A stretch of DNA of 64,000 nucleotides from Tretioscincus oriximinensis (Eukaryota > Chordata > Lepidosauria > Squamata > Gymnophthalmidae), in the NCBI GenBank assembly GCA_022410635.1, contig JAJVDF010000136.1, positions 1,044,134-1,108,133 of the forward strand. The letters run 5' to 3'. How positions within the stretch are numbered: the stretch's first letter is position 1; every line of letters starts with the position of its first letter. Shown piece after piece: positions 10,897 to 21,584 of this stretch. The translations under genes and the position numbers were made by a program. The notes beneath the pieces are model-generated. The model saw only the letters and a program-made list of their open reading frames with translations. It was not told the origin of the DNA and searched no databases.

Positions 10897-11499
10897 ACAA
10901 TTATCTCATTTTATAGTAAACATAGAACNTTNCTGTTGGCATTGTGGAGGACCCCGTGGAGAATATTTACACATGTGGTGGACGTGCGAAAAAGTTAAAA
11001 TCTTTTGGCAAGTAATTCAAGTAATTATTAATACAATTTTGGGAGTTAACATCAGTTGGAATATTGAAATATGGCTATTTGGTCAATCACCCGAAGCTAT
11101 AAGATCTAGCTCAGACAAATTCCTATGCCAACGCTTAATATCCGCCGCTTTACTAACAAGAGCCTTTGACTGGAAAGATGAACAAAAATGGACAATTAGA
11201 AGATGGCAAAGCTATGTGATAGAAATTATGAAATACGATTTGGTTAAAGAGAAAAGACTATATCATAATGGCAATATAACCTTTTTGGTGCAAAGGGAAC
11301 GTTGGAACAAATTGATTAGATATGTGGAAGCAAGAGGCGAAATGTCAACATGGCAAAATGTATGTAATAATATTTTTCCACTTATGCAGAAGCTAATTTA
11401 ATCACGCTCCTGATTTTATATATGGATATAATTAACTGTCTGTTACGTTTTTATATGTATTTTTTCACTGTTTTGTGTTATTTCAAATTAAAAAAAAAA
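10484..11499 (+). mobile_element. 5'-truncated L1 LINE with 13-bp target-site duplication
   Basis: The insertion is flanked by aagaagagccata at 10471-10483 and again at 11500-11512, and ends in an A run at 11490-11501. This is classic endonuclease-primed L1 integration. It carries the C-terminal third of ORF2, open from before the ATG at 10634 to 11401. The target was a minus-strand CR1 3' end, which the L1 splits. Three Ns fall in the coding part (10896, 10929, 10932). The first 412 bp also appear at 8542-8953 through the tandem duplication. Confidence 0.93.
10634..11401 (+). pseudogene. L1 ORF2p C-terminal fragment
   Basis: A 255-codon frame encodes the part of L1 ORF2 after the reverse transcriptase. 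Its zinc-knuckle-like CWHCGGPRGEYLHMWWTCEK corresponds to the conserved C-terminal Cys/His region of vertebrate L1 ORF2. It ends NIFPLMQKLI just before the stop, and the frame stays open upstream of the ATG to about 10502. The endonuclease and RT domains are absent, so it cannot retrotranspose. Few disruptions other than N bases suggest a fairly young insertion. Confidence 0.88.
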
Positions 11500-11503
11500 A
11501 AGA

Positions 11504-11700
11504 AGAGCCATACTGGATCAGGTCACAGCCCATCCAGTCCAGATTCTGTCCCACACAGAGGCCCACCAGATGCACCTGGGCAGTCCGAACTGGGGAAAGC
11601 AAAATATGCACCTGTTCATGACTCCCTGCAAATGGTATTTCAGGAGTCCTGCTCCTATCAGGCCACAACCCGTCTAGCCCAGAATCCTGTCTAGTGTGCA
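11504..11700 (-). mobile_element. CR1 3' UTR fragment split by the L1
   Basis: Minus-strand CR1 3' end: gaagagccatactggatcag, then cagatgcacctgggcagtcc, then gactccctgcaaatggta. Its distal tail (taagaacataagaacataag) lies at 10454-10475, on the other side of the L1. The two halves join through the L1 target duplication. Confidence 0.85.
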
Positions 11701-11734
11701 TTCCACATGGTGCTGCCTCTTGAATGTGGTTTGG

Positions 11735-11920
11735 AATTTGCAGTTGGTGCAGTTGGCGCACTCTCAGTAGCAAATTGGGGGGAGCCTTCTCAGTAGTACC
11801 CCCCAGACTAGTCTCCTCCTTAAGATGCATCAAGCATAATTTCTGTATACATTCAGAGAAATCTTTGAAGACTCACTTCTTTAACCTAGTTGTTTATTTC
11901 TTTGATTAGAGTGTGGCATC
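11735..11920 (+). mobile_element. L2 LINE 3' fragment, old
   Basis: The motif gccttctcagtagtaccccc and the later aaatctttgaagactcactt, ctttaacctagttg parallel the 3' region of the L2 copy at 40262-41137 (cttctcggtggttgccccc, agatctttgaagacgcacct). It is diverged and truncated at both ends. Confidence 0.6.
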
Positions 11921-11947
11921 ATGAGTCTCACAATATTCTATTTTTTT

Positions 11948-12152
11948 AGTCCAGGAAAGGGGCTGGTAGCACTTAGAGACTAACAGAAGAAAAGTAGGTG
12001 GTATAAGGTTCTATAGACACGTCTACATCTTCAGTTGCAAGTAGACGTGTCTACAAAAGCTTATGCCACCTACTTTTCTTCAGTTAGTCTCTAAGTGCTA
12101 CTAGCCCCTTTGCTGGGCATTCTACTGGACTAACATGGCTATTTCTCTGAAA
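11948..12152. mobile_element. Penelope-like element 3' ends as an inverted pair (hairpin)
   Basis: Arms 11966-12026 and 12041-12101 (61 bp each) are near-perfect reverse complements around a 14-bp centre. The arm gtagcacttagagactaac matches the terminus of the full Penelope-like element at 35715-35730. The right side continues into its outermost tip (ggctatttctctgaaa). This is the same head-to-head layout as the large copy, reduced to the termini. Confidence 0.75.
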
Positions 12153-12538
12153 TTACTTTTTTTTTAGGTTCTGATCTTTGGTTTTTCATTATCTGCAAGC
12201 CGTATTCAGTGACATGAAAAGAAATAAAAGCTTGAAGTATATCACTCTGTGGGTAATGAATCTATATAATATGTACGTTTCACCACTTGAACTGAATTAC
12301 TGAACTTTTTAAAACTTTTCTGTGATTTCTAATTTACTGAGAAGCAGTAGTAATTTAGAGCAAGACCTATTATACAAAGGGCTTTAGTCTCAAATACCTG
12401 AGATAGTAATACTTTATTTTGAGATCTCCAACATCCATGACCCCTGGGTGCTGCTGAATACTATCTATATCAATAAGATTGTGTGGGTATGTTCGAATCC
12501 GCCCCTCCAGTTGGTCAACTGCCTTGCGTTCTAAACAG
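12153..12538. other. Unassigned intronic DNA
   Basis: AT-rich, no recognised repeat and no exon-like frame. Confidence 0.3.
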
Positions 12539-12916
12539 GCAGTCTCCAGAGACCAATAACAGGGCTTGAACTTTCGTAGCCTTCAGAGACCAATGACTCT
12601 GGCATCCTCCAGAAACCCAATGACAGGACTCAGAGCTTTGACAGCCTCCAGGGATCCAAGTCCTGGGTTGGAAACGAGCTAAGAGACAGAAAACAGAGGG
12701 AAGTAATAAATGGACAGTTCTCTGGGTGGAAAGATGTGAGAAGTGGAAAACCCCATTACTGGAAGGAAGATAAGGAAGAACAAAGGAAGTAATAAATTAA
12801 AGATAAAGAAAAAAATAAAGAAGGGAGGGAAGAAGGAAGAAAAAGAAAATGGAAAGTAAAAAGAAGCAGCAAGTGAAAGAGGGATGGGGGGGAATGCAAT
12901 GGGCTAAGTACACTAG
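12539..12916 (+). mobile_element. Non-autonomous Helitron, 5' part unclear
   Basis: Three diverged 38-bp units in reverse sense (agagaccaataacagggctt, ccagaaacccaatgacagg) are followed by ttctctgggtggaaag-like sequence, the GA-rich core (gaaggaagaaaaagaaa, gcagcaagtgaaagaggg) and the end gggctaagtacactag at 12913-12916. The base after CTAG is C rather than the usual T, and I cannot find the 5' TCATAAGT tip. Confidence 0.6.
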
Positions 12917-13784
12917 CCTATAGTATTAATAAATCGTGCTCAATGAGTCCAATATTCCAAGATCTGCTGACCAACGATAGAACTTTGGACTTGGCATACA
13001 TGCATGCCTTCCTGTAGGTTGCTTAGCCATCTGCCCAACATGACAGAGAGGGTAGTTCCAGAGGGAAGCCTTCAGTGCCTGGTCCAAATCCAGTACCCAC
13101 TCCATTAACAGCAGCATGGTGGCCCACCCATGCCAACCAGCAGCACTTTGGCTCTCCACCCTTGCCCCTGCCAAGAGCAGCATAGCCCACCCACCCCTAC
13201 CTGTTTTCTCCTCCACACCTTGCCTCCCTAAGCCTGCATTTATATATATAAAAAAAACCCCTAAGACACAAAAACCTAAAACAAAAGACACACAAAAACC
13301 TATGCCATTCTGTATCTTCTCCTTTTACTATTTCCTTTTACTATAAGAAAAGTGTGGACTACCGATGATATGCTGGAAATCAAAGTCACCAGCAAAGTGT
13401 CTGAAAGCAACGTCAGATAACCTGGATCCATTAGCTATCTTCAAAGAGGACGACGCGCAATTGTGCGACAACATACTCTTTACTGTAGCAATCACCCTTT
13501 TTTCACAGTCATGCTCTATGGTTTGGCTATCTTCAAGCAGAGGGAAACAGCACTCAGTGACAACAAGATAAATAGTCTTTCCAGGTAAGCACGCCAGCTT
13601 TCAAAATTCCCCATGCATTATGAAACAGAGCTCTGTAAGGACTCAGTATGCTCGAGCAACTAGGCAGCTCCATATCTCTATATTCAGTGGTGGTTTCCAG
13701 ACTCCCTGCAGAACTTAGATGCAATGCTCTGAAGTTTCCCAGTAGACAGTCTTTGGGGAATTGACTTTTAAAATTTATTATAAT
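12917..13784. other. Unassigned intronic DNA
   Basis: Contains an isolated fragment of Helitron-type sequence at 12948-12985 (ccaatattccaagatctgct, gaactttggac), a C-rich stretch at 13100-13220 and an A-rich stretch near 13245-13300. No exon is supported. Confidence 0.3.
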
Positions 13785-14000
13785 AGTGTTTGCTTATAAT
13801 GCCCCTTTCACCAAAGGGAGGCTGGCACAGCTTTTGTTGCTTTATCCACATCAGACACCCTGTGAAGTAGGTGGGGCTAAGAGAGTTCTAAAGAACTGTG
13901 ACTGGCCCAAAGTCACCCAGCTGGCTTTCATGGAGGAGTGGGGATCGAACCGGGAGACTCCCAGATGCGAGTCCAACACTCTAACCAGTAGACCAAACTA
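13785..14000 (-). mobile_element. Sauria-type SINE
   Basis: On the minus strand the head ends with the B-box-like gggttcgatccccactcc-type sequence (plus strand gaggagtggggatcgaacc). The conserved body follows (plus strand actggcccaaagtcacccag and ccctgtgaagtaggtgggg). This body is typical of squamate Sauria SINEs. The 3' tail is eroded. Confidence 0.75.
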
Positions 14001-14045
14001 AAGGATCTGCTGGTTAGAATTGCTGCAGATTCACAGCCAGGCCCC

Positions 14046-14105
14046 AGTTCAGAGATTCTCCCACCAGTTCAGAGATTCTCCAACCAGACCAGAGATTCTC
14101 CAACC
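14046..14105 (+). repeat. 20-bp tandem repeat, three copies
   Basis: Three consecutive 20-bp units of the form agttcagagattctccaacc, the third with accagagattct. It lies in otherwise unassigned sequence. Confidence 0.85.
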
Positions 14106-14308
14106 AACCCAGCCTCCTTGTAGTGGGTCAGGGGAAGACCTCCGGTCTGCATCTCCCCAGAGCCTCAAGAACAGTGGAGGACGAAGGTATAGGCGAGTTT
14201 ACAACAGAAGTAGATACAGCAATGGGTTGAGCTGGGCTAGGTGAATAATCCTTGCAGGAGCAGGACTGTATTTCAGCTGCAGAGGATAATTGCTTTGATT
14301 AGTGGAGG

Positions 14309-14502
14309 TTTGTGGTAACTCAGTCGCTAAGGAGACAGTCTCCCACCTGGGAGATGGGGTTTCGAAGCCCTGTGTTGGACGTGGGGAGGGGTGAGCACCT
14401 TCCACTAGCCTGTAGCCGCAACCAACCCAGCTATTCGAAAGCATGAATTGCAAGAAATCGCAACTGACTGCAAGTAAATAAACGGGAACCACCACAGCCT
14501 GT
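14309..14502 (+). mobile_element. tRNA-like SINE, copy 2, tail lost
   Basis: Starts with taactcagtcgctaagg (A-box-like) and gggtttcgaagccctg (B-box-like), then ggggtgagcaccttccacta, cagctattcgaaagcatgaa and ttgcaagaaatcgcaactga. It stops at accaccacagcctg, before the tail domain present in the 34-kb and 44-kb copies. Confidence 0.75.
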
Positions 14503-15592
14503 ATTGCTATGGATTGTGCAAAACTTTAGTCTTTATTGTCAAAAGTTTTGGAGTGGGTCTGATGCCATCCAAAAGAGCAGTCCATCACAACATAAACTGG
14601 ATTGCAAATGTTAATACAAGAACAGGCCACTTGTGTTGGAATAATACAGGTACATTTTGAAACAGCGCAACTTCACCGTGTGAAAGGACATCTTTTCGTG
14701 CATACCGAAGTGCAAATAGAGCTCTGGATGAGAGGAAACATTTCCCTCTTCCTATAATTCTGAAATTATAATGCTTTCAAGAACAATTACAGCATGTGAA
14801 AAACTCCCCAAGATGGGAAATTTCATTAAAAAGCCAGAAAGNCTACTAATGCAAGGTTGGCCTTGACAGATAATGGGAATAATGGACAACCTTCCTTGAT
14901 GTGATTAACTTTGTGACATAGAAAACTTTAATGGGGTAGCAATTTCAGCCTAACAGAACACAAAAACCACTCATTACGGATTCTGCTCCTGTGAAAGGCT
15001 GACTTCCGCACCCAAGGCGGCTATTCAGAAACCTGGACACTCTGTTTAAGTCTTTTCTGCTCCTGACAGCCAAAAGTCAAACAAAACGTACAAAACCCAT
15101 ACAAGCAAACCTCTCACTCTTCATTCTGTATCCTTTCTTCCTTATAGGAAACCCCATTTCCCATAAATAGTGAGATCTGGATTTGTCAAAATTTTAAACG
15201 CCTTGAAATAAAATTTGTTGAATCTATGAAAGATGCCACACAGAACAGAATGCTAAACTTAAGCGTCTCATTAAATGAATGAATAGTGGATTCAAGGAGC
15301 CCCGTTTTCTCCCCTTGTGCAGCTGCCAAAAAGGAAACAGATGACTTTTACTTCCATTGTCAACTCGCCATGGTTTGTCACAGTCTGAACAAAACTACAA
15401 TTACTCTAGTAATTTTGTTTAGGAAAGAGGTCAGTTGTAAATACCAGATTGTGGCTTCCCAGGGGATATGGCACCTTTCAGAGGTCTACGGAAGATGTTA
15501 AGCAAGCCAAGGACACAAAGCTGGTGGGGTTTTTTTTTCCTAAGAGGCTTCTAATGTCTAACAGATTCTTTCCACATGGACCTTGTTCCAGG
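14503..15592. other. Unassigned intronic DNA
   Basis: About 1.1 kb with no repeat I can name and no exon-like frame with splice sites. Single N at 14842. Confidence 0.3.
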
Positions 15593-16073
15593 TTAGTGGA
15601 TTTAGCCCGTTGCATGCAACGGGCTCTAGAACCTCCTCCTCCTTGCACCCTCCATGGCCTCCATCCATTCATTCCTCTTCCNCTTCCCATTAACTTTCAC
15701 TTGCTTCTTTCTTTCTTTTTTCTTTCTTTCCTTCCATTTTACTTTCCTTCCTTCTTTCTTTATTTTTCCTTCTTTATCTTCCTTCCTTCCCTTCCATCTT
15801 GGTTCTTCTTTCCTTCCTTCCTTTCCCTCCCAGTACTGGTCCAAATAATGAACCTTGGGGTATTCTACTTCTCACATGTTCCACACAGAGAACTGTCCAT
15901 TTATTACTTCCTTCTGTTTTCTGAGGAAGAGCAGTTTTAGCCAGTTTCTAAGCCAGGATTCTGGTCTCTGGAGGCTGCCAAAGTTCTGAGCCCTGCCTTT
16001 GGATCCNAACCCTGTCATTCATCATTATATCTTGGAATGTTGAACTGTCCAACATGCCTTTTATTACTTATGA
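15593..16073 (-). mobile_element. Non-autonomous Helitron with terminal hairpin
   Basis: The minus-strand 5' end is TCATAAGTAATAAAAGGCAT after an A (16073). The 3' end has a perfect 20-bp palindrome gcccgttgcatgcaacgggc (15605-15624) followed by taaatccactaa, with the CTAA end at 15593-15596. A GC-rich hairpin about 10 bp before a CTRR terminus is diagnostic of Helitrons. The pyrimidine-rich core and one 38-bp unit match the 6616-7168 copy. The flanking base is C, not the expected T. Confidence 0.8.
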
Positions 16074-16647
16074 TTATATATCAGAATCTACCATCCACAT
16101 GCTGGTTAACAAATGAATACCAGGATAGAATGGTTGCAGGAGAAAAGCAGTGAAGTTTTTGACTGAAAGCTTTGAATACCCAAAGCTAACCTTAAGGCTT
16201 GATTTTTGGTTGTTCCTGGAAGAAAAATGCTTTAGTTCGACGCAAACTAAATCTTTGTCATTTAGCTTTGTCTGCCTCCCACAGTTGCTCAGCACATGCT
16301 CAAACCTTCCAGTCAAAATATTAAACATCGATCCTGGTTGTAGGGCGAAATCTTGCTAGTTCTCGTGTAACCATCCGATATAGCCTGGAAACGTGGAACT
16401 ATTAGAAAATCCCACTGCAAACGTTTTTTGTACTGTGGTTTTACTCTGGAGTACTGAAATGTTAAGTACAATTGCCACTGAGAACCAGAAAGCCTATCTG
16501 CTAAACCAGTTGCTACTGTGCATTACATTTGTATTTCTACCTCTGTCTGAATGCACCCTTTGCGTCAGAGAAGCATCATGGATGTCATTTCAGACATGGT
16601 GGTGTATATAGTTATAGCTATGTATATAGTCTTGCCATAGTTATGTT
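16074..16647. other. Unassigned intronic DNA, possible DNA-transposon remnant
   Basis: Parts of 16080-16340 recall the interior of the hAT-like family at 62-63 kb, but no ends are visible. Confidence 0.25.
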
Positions 16648-17435
16648 CATCCTGTTGGGGTGTTGGTGGACAATTCAATGAAGATGTCAACCCAGTGTGC
16701 AGTAGCAGCAAAAAAGGTAAATTCCATGTTGGGGATCATTAGGAAAGGAATAAAAAACAAGTCAGCAAATGTTGTTTTGCCTCTTTATAAATCTGTGGTG
16801 AGGCCACATTTGGAATACTGTGTCCAATTCTGGTCACCACATCTCAAGAGGGATATTGCGGAACTAGAGAAGGTGCAGAAAAGGGTCTGGAGCACCTGCC
16901 TTATGAAGTCAGGCTGCAACATCTGGGCCTCTTCAGCCTCGAAAGACGACGATTGAGAGGTGATCTGATTGAAGTGTACAAAATCATGCATGGGATGGAG
17001 AAAATGTTTTCTCTGTCACACAACACTAGGACTAGAGGGCACTTCTTCAAACTGATGGGTAGAAAAGTGAGAACGGACAAAGGAAAGTATTTTTTCACCC
17101 AGAGGGTCATCAGCCTGTGGAATTTACTTCCTGAAGAGGTGGTGGTAGCTAAGAGCTTGGATAGATCCAAGACAGGACTAGACAGGTTTATGGATCCCAA
17201 GGGTATAAATGAGTACTAGGATGGAAGTCAGGATGCTGCCTCCGGGATGGAGCAATAGGTAGTGCTCCTGAAATGACGTTTGTAGGGAGTCATGAACAGG
17301 TGCATATTTTGCTTTCCTCTGTTCGGACTGCCCAGTGCTTCTGGTGGGCCTCTGTGTGGGACAGAAGGCTGGACTAGATGTGCTCTGGCCTTATCCAGTA
17401 TGGCTCTTCTTATGTTCTTATGTGTTTTCTTTCAA
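16648..17435 (+). mobile_element. CR1 LINE, 5'-truncated, TTCTTATG-tail family
   Basis: Begins within ggtgttggtggacaattc, corresponding to the GVLVDNSMKMSTQCA region of CR1 ORF2. The coding region runs to FMDPKGINEY at 17219, followed by the 3' UTR and the tail cttcttatgttcttatg. A deletion of about 20 bp near 16885 (relative to the 22.2-kb copy) shifts the frame. Confidence 0.92.
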
Positions 17436-18408
17436 TACGTTCACATGCTGGTGGCTCCAATAGGGGAAGTAGGAGGGATTGACTAGGCCTGGTGGTGCCA
17501 CCTAATTATGCAAAGAAAAAGGCCTCATTGGTTGGGGCCTAGTAACAAAGTATATATAAAAGAGAAAGCTCTGGTCAATAAGTTGCTGATGTATTTTCAA
17601 GTTATTGAGGACTTCAGTTCCAGCTTCACACAAGTATTGCGATGGTGGATTCCAACAAGCCAATTTCTTTGTCCAGCCCATCTCTCCTTTCCCTTCAAAA
17701 CCTGAGGTCAACCAGGGTTCACTGTGGCAGTCCTGACAGGGCCTGACAGATGCTTATTAATTGTGGTTCTCAGTGTTATCTTAATGATGCTATGTAATTA
17801 ATTATTCAGACGCAAATTGCTAATGCATGCACACGGCTCAATATAACATCTTCTATGAAAGCAGAATGCATCACAGCATTAAAATTTGTTTTCGAACTTT
17901 ATCTGCAAATGGAAAGCAAGAGGCTTTATTGAACTCATAGATTACATTTATGGATGCTGGATTTGGCACAATTTTCTAGTACAAAGCCAAGCGCAATACA
18001 TTAGGTGAAGATTTTTTCTGAAAATATCTCCAGCATAATGACTCTGTCAAGGCACAGATGCGGATTTACGGTAGAGGAAAACAACTGTTTTCTTTCAGGA
18101 ATAGCTTTTCAACATTTTCAGATGAAGAAAAGTAAAAACGGCCCATTAGTTTATTTTTTCTTTTAAAACTGGATCAGTGAAAACAGCTATCGGTCATCTG
18201 CTTTAAGTTTAAAATCATTGAAGAACAAGTGTATATAGTAGTAAAAAGACAAAACTTTTATGATTGGGCATGTAATGAATCTTTCTTTTCTATTGCTGTG
18301 TGAAACATGTAGTTCCAAGGAGTTTGCCTGAATAGGAATAGCAGAGATGTATTATTTAGTTATGTAATATTTTGAAAATACTCAAACACTTTGCAAGAGT
18401 GTTTGCAG
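17436..18408. other. AT-rich intronic DNA, no recognised repeat
   Basis: One of the longer stretches free of recognisable transposons. 17750-17960 contains several homeodomain-type cores (ttaattaattatt). It is a reasonable place to look for conserved noncoding sequence, but conservation cannot be seen here. Confidence 0.3.
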
Positions 18409-18409
18409 A

Positions 18410-18790
18410 ACCTTAGAGATGACAAGATAAAAGGAGGCAGAATGAGATTTTATAGACAAGACTGCAACTTCTTCAGATGGATGGATAGATAGATATTCTT
18501 GCAATAGCATCTTGTAGCACTTTAAAGATTAACATTAAAAAGGTAGGCAGTATGAGCTTTTGTAGAGAGCTCTACTTCTTCAGATGCTAGCTCTGAGAAA
18601 GATGACAGCCATCTGCACCTATCTTGAAGAGGCTGAGGGATGTCAAACCCACTTGGATTATTTTGGGGCTTTCGTGGTGGTAGCAAGGGGATACTGTAGC
18701 GTCCTAGAGATTATTGAAAGTTGGTAGCCCAAGCTTTTTTTCACAAGTCTATTTTTTCAGATGCCAGGAGACACTTGAATATTGGAAGAA
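18410..18790. mobile_element. Penelope-type terminal fragments
   Basis: Two or three eroded copies of the Penelope terminus: tagcactttaaagattaac with agcttttgtagagagctcta and cttcttcagatgctag (18515-18590), a similar piece at 18440-18480, and ggtagcccaagctttttttc with tttcagatgcc (18720-18765). Confidence 0.55.
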
Positions 18791-18899
18791 CAGATTCTGA
18801 TGCTGGGAAAGATGGAAGGGCAGTGAACAAGGGGTTAGTTGAGATTGTGATGTCTAGACAGTGTCATGGAGTCAACCAATTTGAGCTTAGGCAGACTTC

Positions 18900-19205
18900 A
18901 GGAGGCAGAGAAACATGAAAAGGATCTGTTTTGCTGTAGTCCACGGGCTTCAATACTAAAGGGAATCAACCCTGACCATTTAATAGAGGCCAAATCTTGA
19001 AGTTGACACTCAAATACATTAGCCACATAGTGAGAAAACAGGAAACAAGAACTGTATATAACGAATTGATAATTTCTTTTAACCAGGATAATCAGCTTTA
19101 ATACGTTCAAGTCTGCCAGTTTATATAACATCCTAGTGAGGCAAATGCAACAGAAATCCAACTTCCAGGTGGATTATCAGCCCTGCCTGGATACTGCCTA
19201 AGAAA
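18900..19205 (+). mobile_element. hAT-like non-autonomous element, degraded
   Basis: The right edge (gaggcaaatgcaacagaaat, then gccctgcctggatactgcct) parallels the ends at 62570-62651 and 63930-63990. The left edge is not found. Confidence 0.4.
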
Positions 19206-19560
19206 CACATAATGTGGATTCCCTCAGAATATTTGGGTTTCAAAATTCATAACCCCAGCTGTTGCTTTAGTTTATACCACAATCTCATCTCTGCAAACGT
19301 AGAAAGAAGTTGCTTTATGAACAAGAGACCCTGAGGTCAGGGAATTCAATAAATTTAATTTGGCTTAACTCTAAAACTGATAGTGCCGATATCACACAAT
19401 TACATTTTACTACTGAATACTTCTAGCCGCACACCAGGGACTATGCGTAAAAGCTTTTGTAGCTAACGGCACTACAGAAACGTTTAGTGTGAGTGAGCAA
19501 GAGCAGGTCAGCTAGGTTGATAAGTTTCAACCTGTGCACTTGTATTTATAAATGAAGAGC
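19206..19560. other. Unassigned intronic DNA
   Basis: No recognised repeat and no exon-like frame. Confidence 0.25.
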
Positions 19561-19609
19561 AAGCATCCTTGCCATTTCAAATCTGGGTGTGCATCTGTAC
19601 AATGTTTAC

Positions 19610-20035
19610 GTACTTGATTCTTGATGCAATGTTCTGTTACCTTTGCTACCAGTCATATGGGTTAATGGAGGTTTTGCTAGGCTTTGCCATGCATCCGGAA
19701 AAAACATCTGCAATAGAAGAGGAACCCCCAACTGCAGATTTTCCCGACTACATGGTGAAATGCCTGCATCCTCCATGTTAAGTTACCTGCAGCTCTACTA
19801 TCTGTTGCACAGTCATGAGGAGATGAACAGAATGAGAAGACACCAGACAACAGGACTGCAGGACTGCATCTGGCTGGGCATGCGCAGCTGCATCTTCCTG
19901 GTTCTGCTCGCACCAGCCTCGCACCAGCTCCATGCGGATTCAGAGGTAAGCATGCCCTCTGTTTTTCCCAGAGAAATCCACAATCACTTTTAGATTGTGG
20001 ATTTCTCTCGGTTTCTCTCACAGTGCGTATGGAGT
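19610..20035 (+). repeat. Unclassified interspersed repeat, copy 1, with 16-bp-arm hairpin
   Basis: Shares an ordered series of matches with 23645-23960: ttgatgcaatgtt, attaatggagg-type sequence, aagttacctgcagctct, ggctgggcatgcgcagct and cgcaccagctccatgcgg. Near its end, 19970-19985 and 19993-20008 form a perfect hairpin (agagaaatccacaatc) with a 7-base loop; the other copy lacks it. Family unknown. Confidence 0.6.
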
Positions 20036-20774
20036 TTGGACTGAAAAAGCATTATACAACTTACGTTGAAAGGGTGCAACTGCAAAGGAGCAACGTAGTA
20101 TGATATTTCTACATCTGCTTCTGATTAGAATAGAATTCCTAATTAGATTAGATTTGCAAAGCATGTGAGTTCTAATGGAGAATTTGAAGTCTTTGCACAC
20201 AACACAAAGAGCAACAAATAAGTTTGTTGGAAGCAGGTTGGAAATCAATTGATCAGAACCTCCTTATAATGTGAATCCAAGAGTACATGAAGTCATAGTG
20301 GTTGTGCTGGCTTAAAATCAGCAGCTTAATCTTTAGCTGAATAACACTAATTTGAAAGTATCCCTTTGGGGAAGATGGGTGCCCAAGATTTTCTCCTTAT
20401 TATCTTCCATGCTCCTAGGCTATTTCTGCAGGCGCTGTTTCATTTCATTTGGGTGGGTTTTCCTCCAACACAGTTTGAAGCATATCTAACCAGCACATAA
20501 GCATGTGGAAAAGATAAAAGGGAAATCAAAGAGTAAGCCAAATAAGCCTTTTATTCATGCTTTATTTTTTTATTTTTTTTGCAAATTCTACTATTTCTCT
20601 ATAAAAATAACTGCAACATATAAGTCATACACAAGCTATATATAAGGGTTTGCCCCTAACACACAGAACCTGGAGAGATTTTTTTTTTACACTGGCCAAA
20701 AGTGCAAAGCTTTATCCTGGTTTTAATGTTGGAACCGTGTTATGTACAACCCTGTTTACTATGGGACTGGAAAT
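20036..20774. other. Unassigned intronic DNA
   Basis: AT-rich, with a T run at 20560-20580. No repeat family recognised. Confidence 0.25.
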
Positions 20775-21555
20775 TCATAAGAACATAAGAACTTAAGAGC
20801 AGCCCTGCTCAATTGGGCCATAGGCCATCTAGACCAGCTTTCTGTCTCACACAGTGGCCCACCATTTGCATTTAGGCAGCCTCAAGGAAAAAAACCTCAC
20901 CACCAGTTCTTGATGTTCTGCAAATGCTATTCCAGAAATACTGCTGGTTTTTCCATCCTAATAGATATTGATACACTTGTCTTCCTTTTTTTTTCTAATC
21001 CTATTTTGACACTATCCAGGTTGCTAGTTACCACTACGTCTTCTGGAATTGAATTCAGCTGATCAGTGACCCCCTGGATGAAAAAATACTTTCCCTTTTC
21101 TGCCCTAACTCCGCTGCCCATCAGCTTCAAGGAATGCCCTTAAGTCCTAGTGTTGTGTGATAGAGAAAATATATTTTTCTCTATTCACCTTAACTATCCC
21201 ATGCATGATTTTATATACTTCAATTAGATCACCCCGTCTATCAAGACTGAAGAGGCCAAGATGTTGCAGCCTGATTTCGTAAGGGAGATGTTCCACTCCC
21301 TTGATCATTCTTTTGACTATCTTTTTTTTGCACATACCCTAGTTCCCCAGTATCCTTTCTATATGGTGTGGTGACCGGAATTATACACAGTATTTTGAAT
21401 TGGGCCTCTCCATAGATTTTAAAGAGGCAAAATGACACTTGCTGACCTATTTTTGGTTCCCTTTCTAATTATCCCCAACATTGGATTTGCTTTTTTCATT
21501 TCTGCTGCACGCTGGGCTGACACCTTCACTGAGCTATCCACCAACCTTCACTGAG
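20775..21555 (-). mobile_element. Older CR1 LINE 3' part
   Basis: Minus-strand CR1 from tail (cataagaacataagaactta, 20777-20796) through UTR and coding region up to caccttcactgagctatcca, the VDNSMKVS region. The ORF is broken in several places. It stands head to head with the younger plus-strand CR1 that follows. Confidence 0.88.
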
Positions 21556-21584
21556 GTATTCACCAACAACATATGAGGCTCACC

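Noticed and set aside
13590..14000. Possible tRNA gene from the B-box-like gatcgaacc
   Set aside because: The head is part of a Sauria-type SINE and lacks a foldable tRNA acceptor stem.
15449..15940. 163-codon frame rich in Phe, Leu and Ser, membrane-like
   Set aside because: It crosses the pyrimidine-rich core of a Helitron; composition, not a membrane protein.
19910..19960. Donor-like gattcagaggtaagc suggesting an exon at 19643-19946
   Set aside because: The sequence belongs to a dispersed repeat with a diverged copy at 23.6-23.9 kb that lacks the open frame and the donor.
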